A DNA stretch of 64,000 bases from Chitinophaga pinensis (GTDB lineage Bacteria; Bacteroidota; Bacteroidia; NS11-12g; UBA955). Every line of letters begins with the position of its first letter. Position 1 is the stretch's first letter. The notes beneath the pieces were generated by a model, which worked only from the letters and a program-made list of their open reading frames with translations, ran no database searches and was not told the DNA's origin. Where the stretch lies: assembly GCA_945888525.1 (NCBI GenBank), contig CAMDAF010000008.1, positions 1 to 64,000 of the forward strand. Direction: 5' to 3'. The position numbers and the translations under genes were made by a program. Of this stretch, positions 63,900-64,000 are shown piece by piece.

Positions 63900-64000
63900 A
63901 ATGATGGTATTAACGATATGTAGATATAAATCAAATTCTCATTATTTAAGTATCGTCAACAACTACCACAAGATTTCTTTTATGGCGTTGTTGGCAAGAA

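Overview
The window is a low-GC stretch of the chromosome of a member of the Bacteroidota, most likely a gliding, T9SS-bearing flavobacterium- or sphingobacterium-like organism. Evidence: gldD and gldE are present; four secreted proteins carry C-terminal type IX secretion (T9SS) sorting domains; promoters match the Bacteroidota form TTG-N19/20-TAnnTTTG; starts lack Shine-Dalgarno sequences; menaquinone genes are present; and several family types are typical of the phylum (ELWxxDGT repeats, YwqK/MORN repeats, SHVLGGD-type surface proteins). No rRNA, tRNA, CRISPR array, phage or transposase was found. The content is mostly housekeeping, and I found no clearly new defence or mobile system.

Layout. 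1-5043: two overlapping tiny membrane proteins and a 1456-residue exported protein of unknown function. 5148-7364: plsY, clpS, an M48 lipoprotein peptidase and tsaE. 7365-10010: an ELWxxDGT repeat protein. 10106-12851: an overlapping operon of an atypical SDR, menA and menC. 12918-16039: two divergent T9SS cargo genes. 16042-19455: the mutY-ssb-gldE-gldD cluster, read leftward. 19513-22311: HU, a TPR protein, a 29-residue ribosomal-type protein and rng. 22728-27966: an exported MsrB-MsrA fusion, a YwqK-like protein, a TlpA thioredoxin, a small secreted protein and ftsH. 28083-33560: kbl, a haem-binding protein, a TPR protein, anmK and an unknown exported protein. 33640-38634: three tandem POT peptide transporters. 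38631-41480: an ECF sigma factor and recQ. 41624-43691: kdsD and mannose-1-phosphate guanylyltransferase. 43759-45384: a thioredoxin cluster and YbaB. 45452-53168: a probable outer-membrane protein, fhs, a DUF58 protein, hutH, lepB and dapB. 53498-63518: clpB, a cytochrome c/copper-monooxygenase-like T9SS protein and an 1876-residue PKD-type T9SS protein. 63519-64000: a terminator followed by dispersed-repeat-like DNA.

How it fits together. Envelope and surface functions dominate: phospholipid, LPS-sugar and peptidoglycan-recycling precursors, gliding, T9SS cargo, peptide uptake, and extracytoplasmic redox repair (MsrBA, TlpA, thioredoxin lipoprotein). Protein quality control is also well represented (ClpS, ClpB, FtsH, M48).

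The most interesting signals are architectural. At least six genes have their start codon only 4-5 nt after a TAnnTTTG promoter element, which predicts leaderless mRNAs; one appears to start at ATT. Four convergent gene pairs end with abutting or interlocked stop codons and no terminator between them. The right end holds inverted-repeat-rich intergenic elements.
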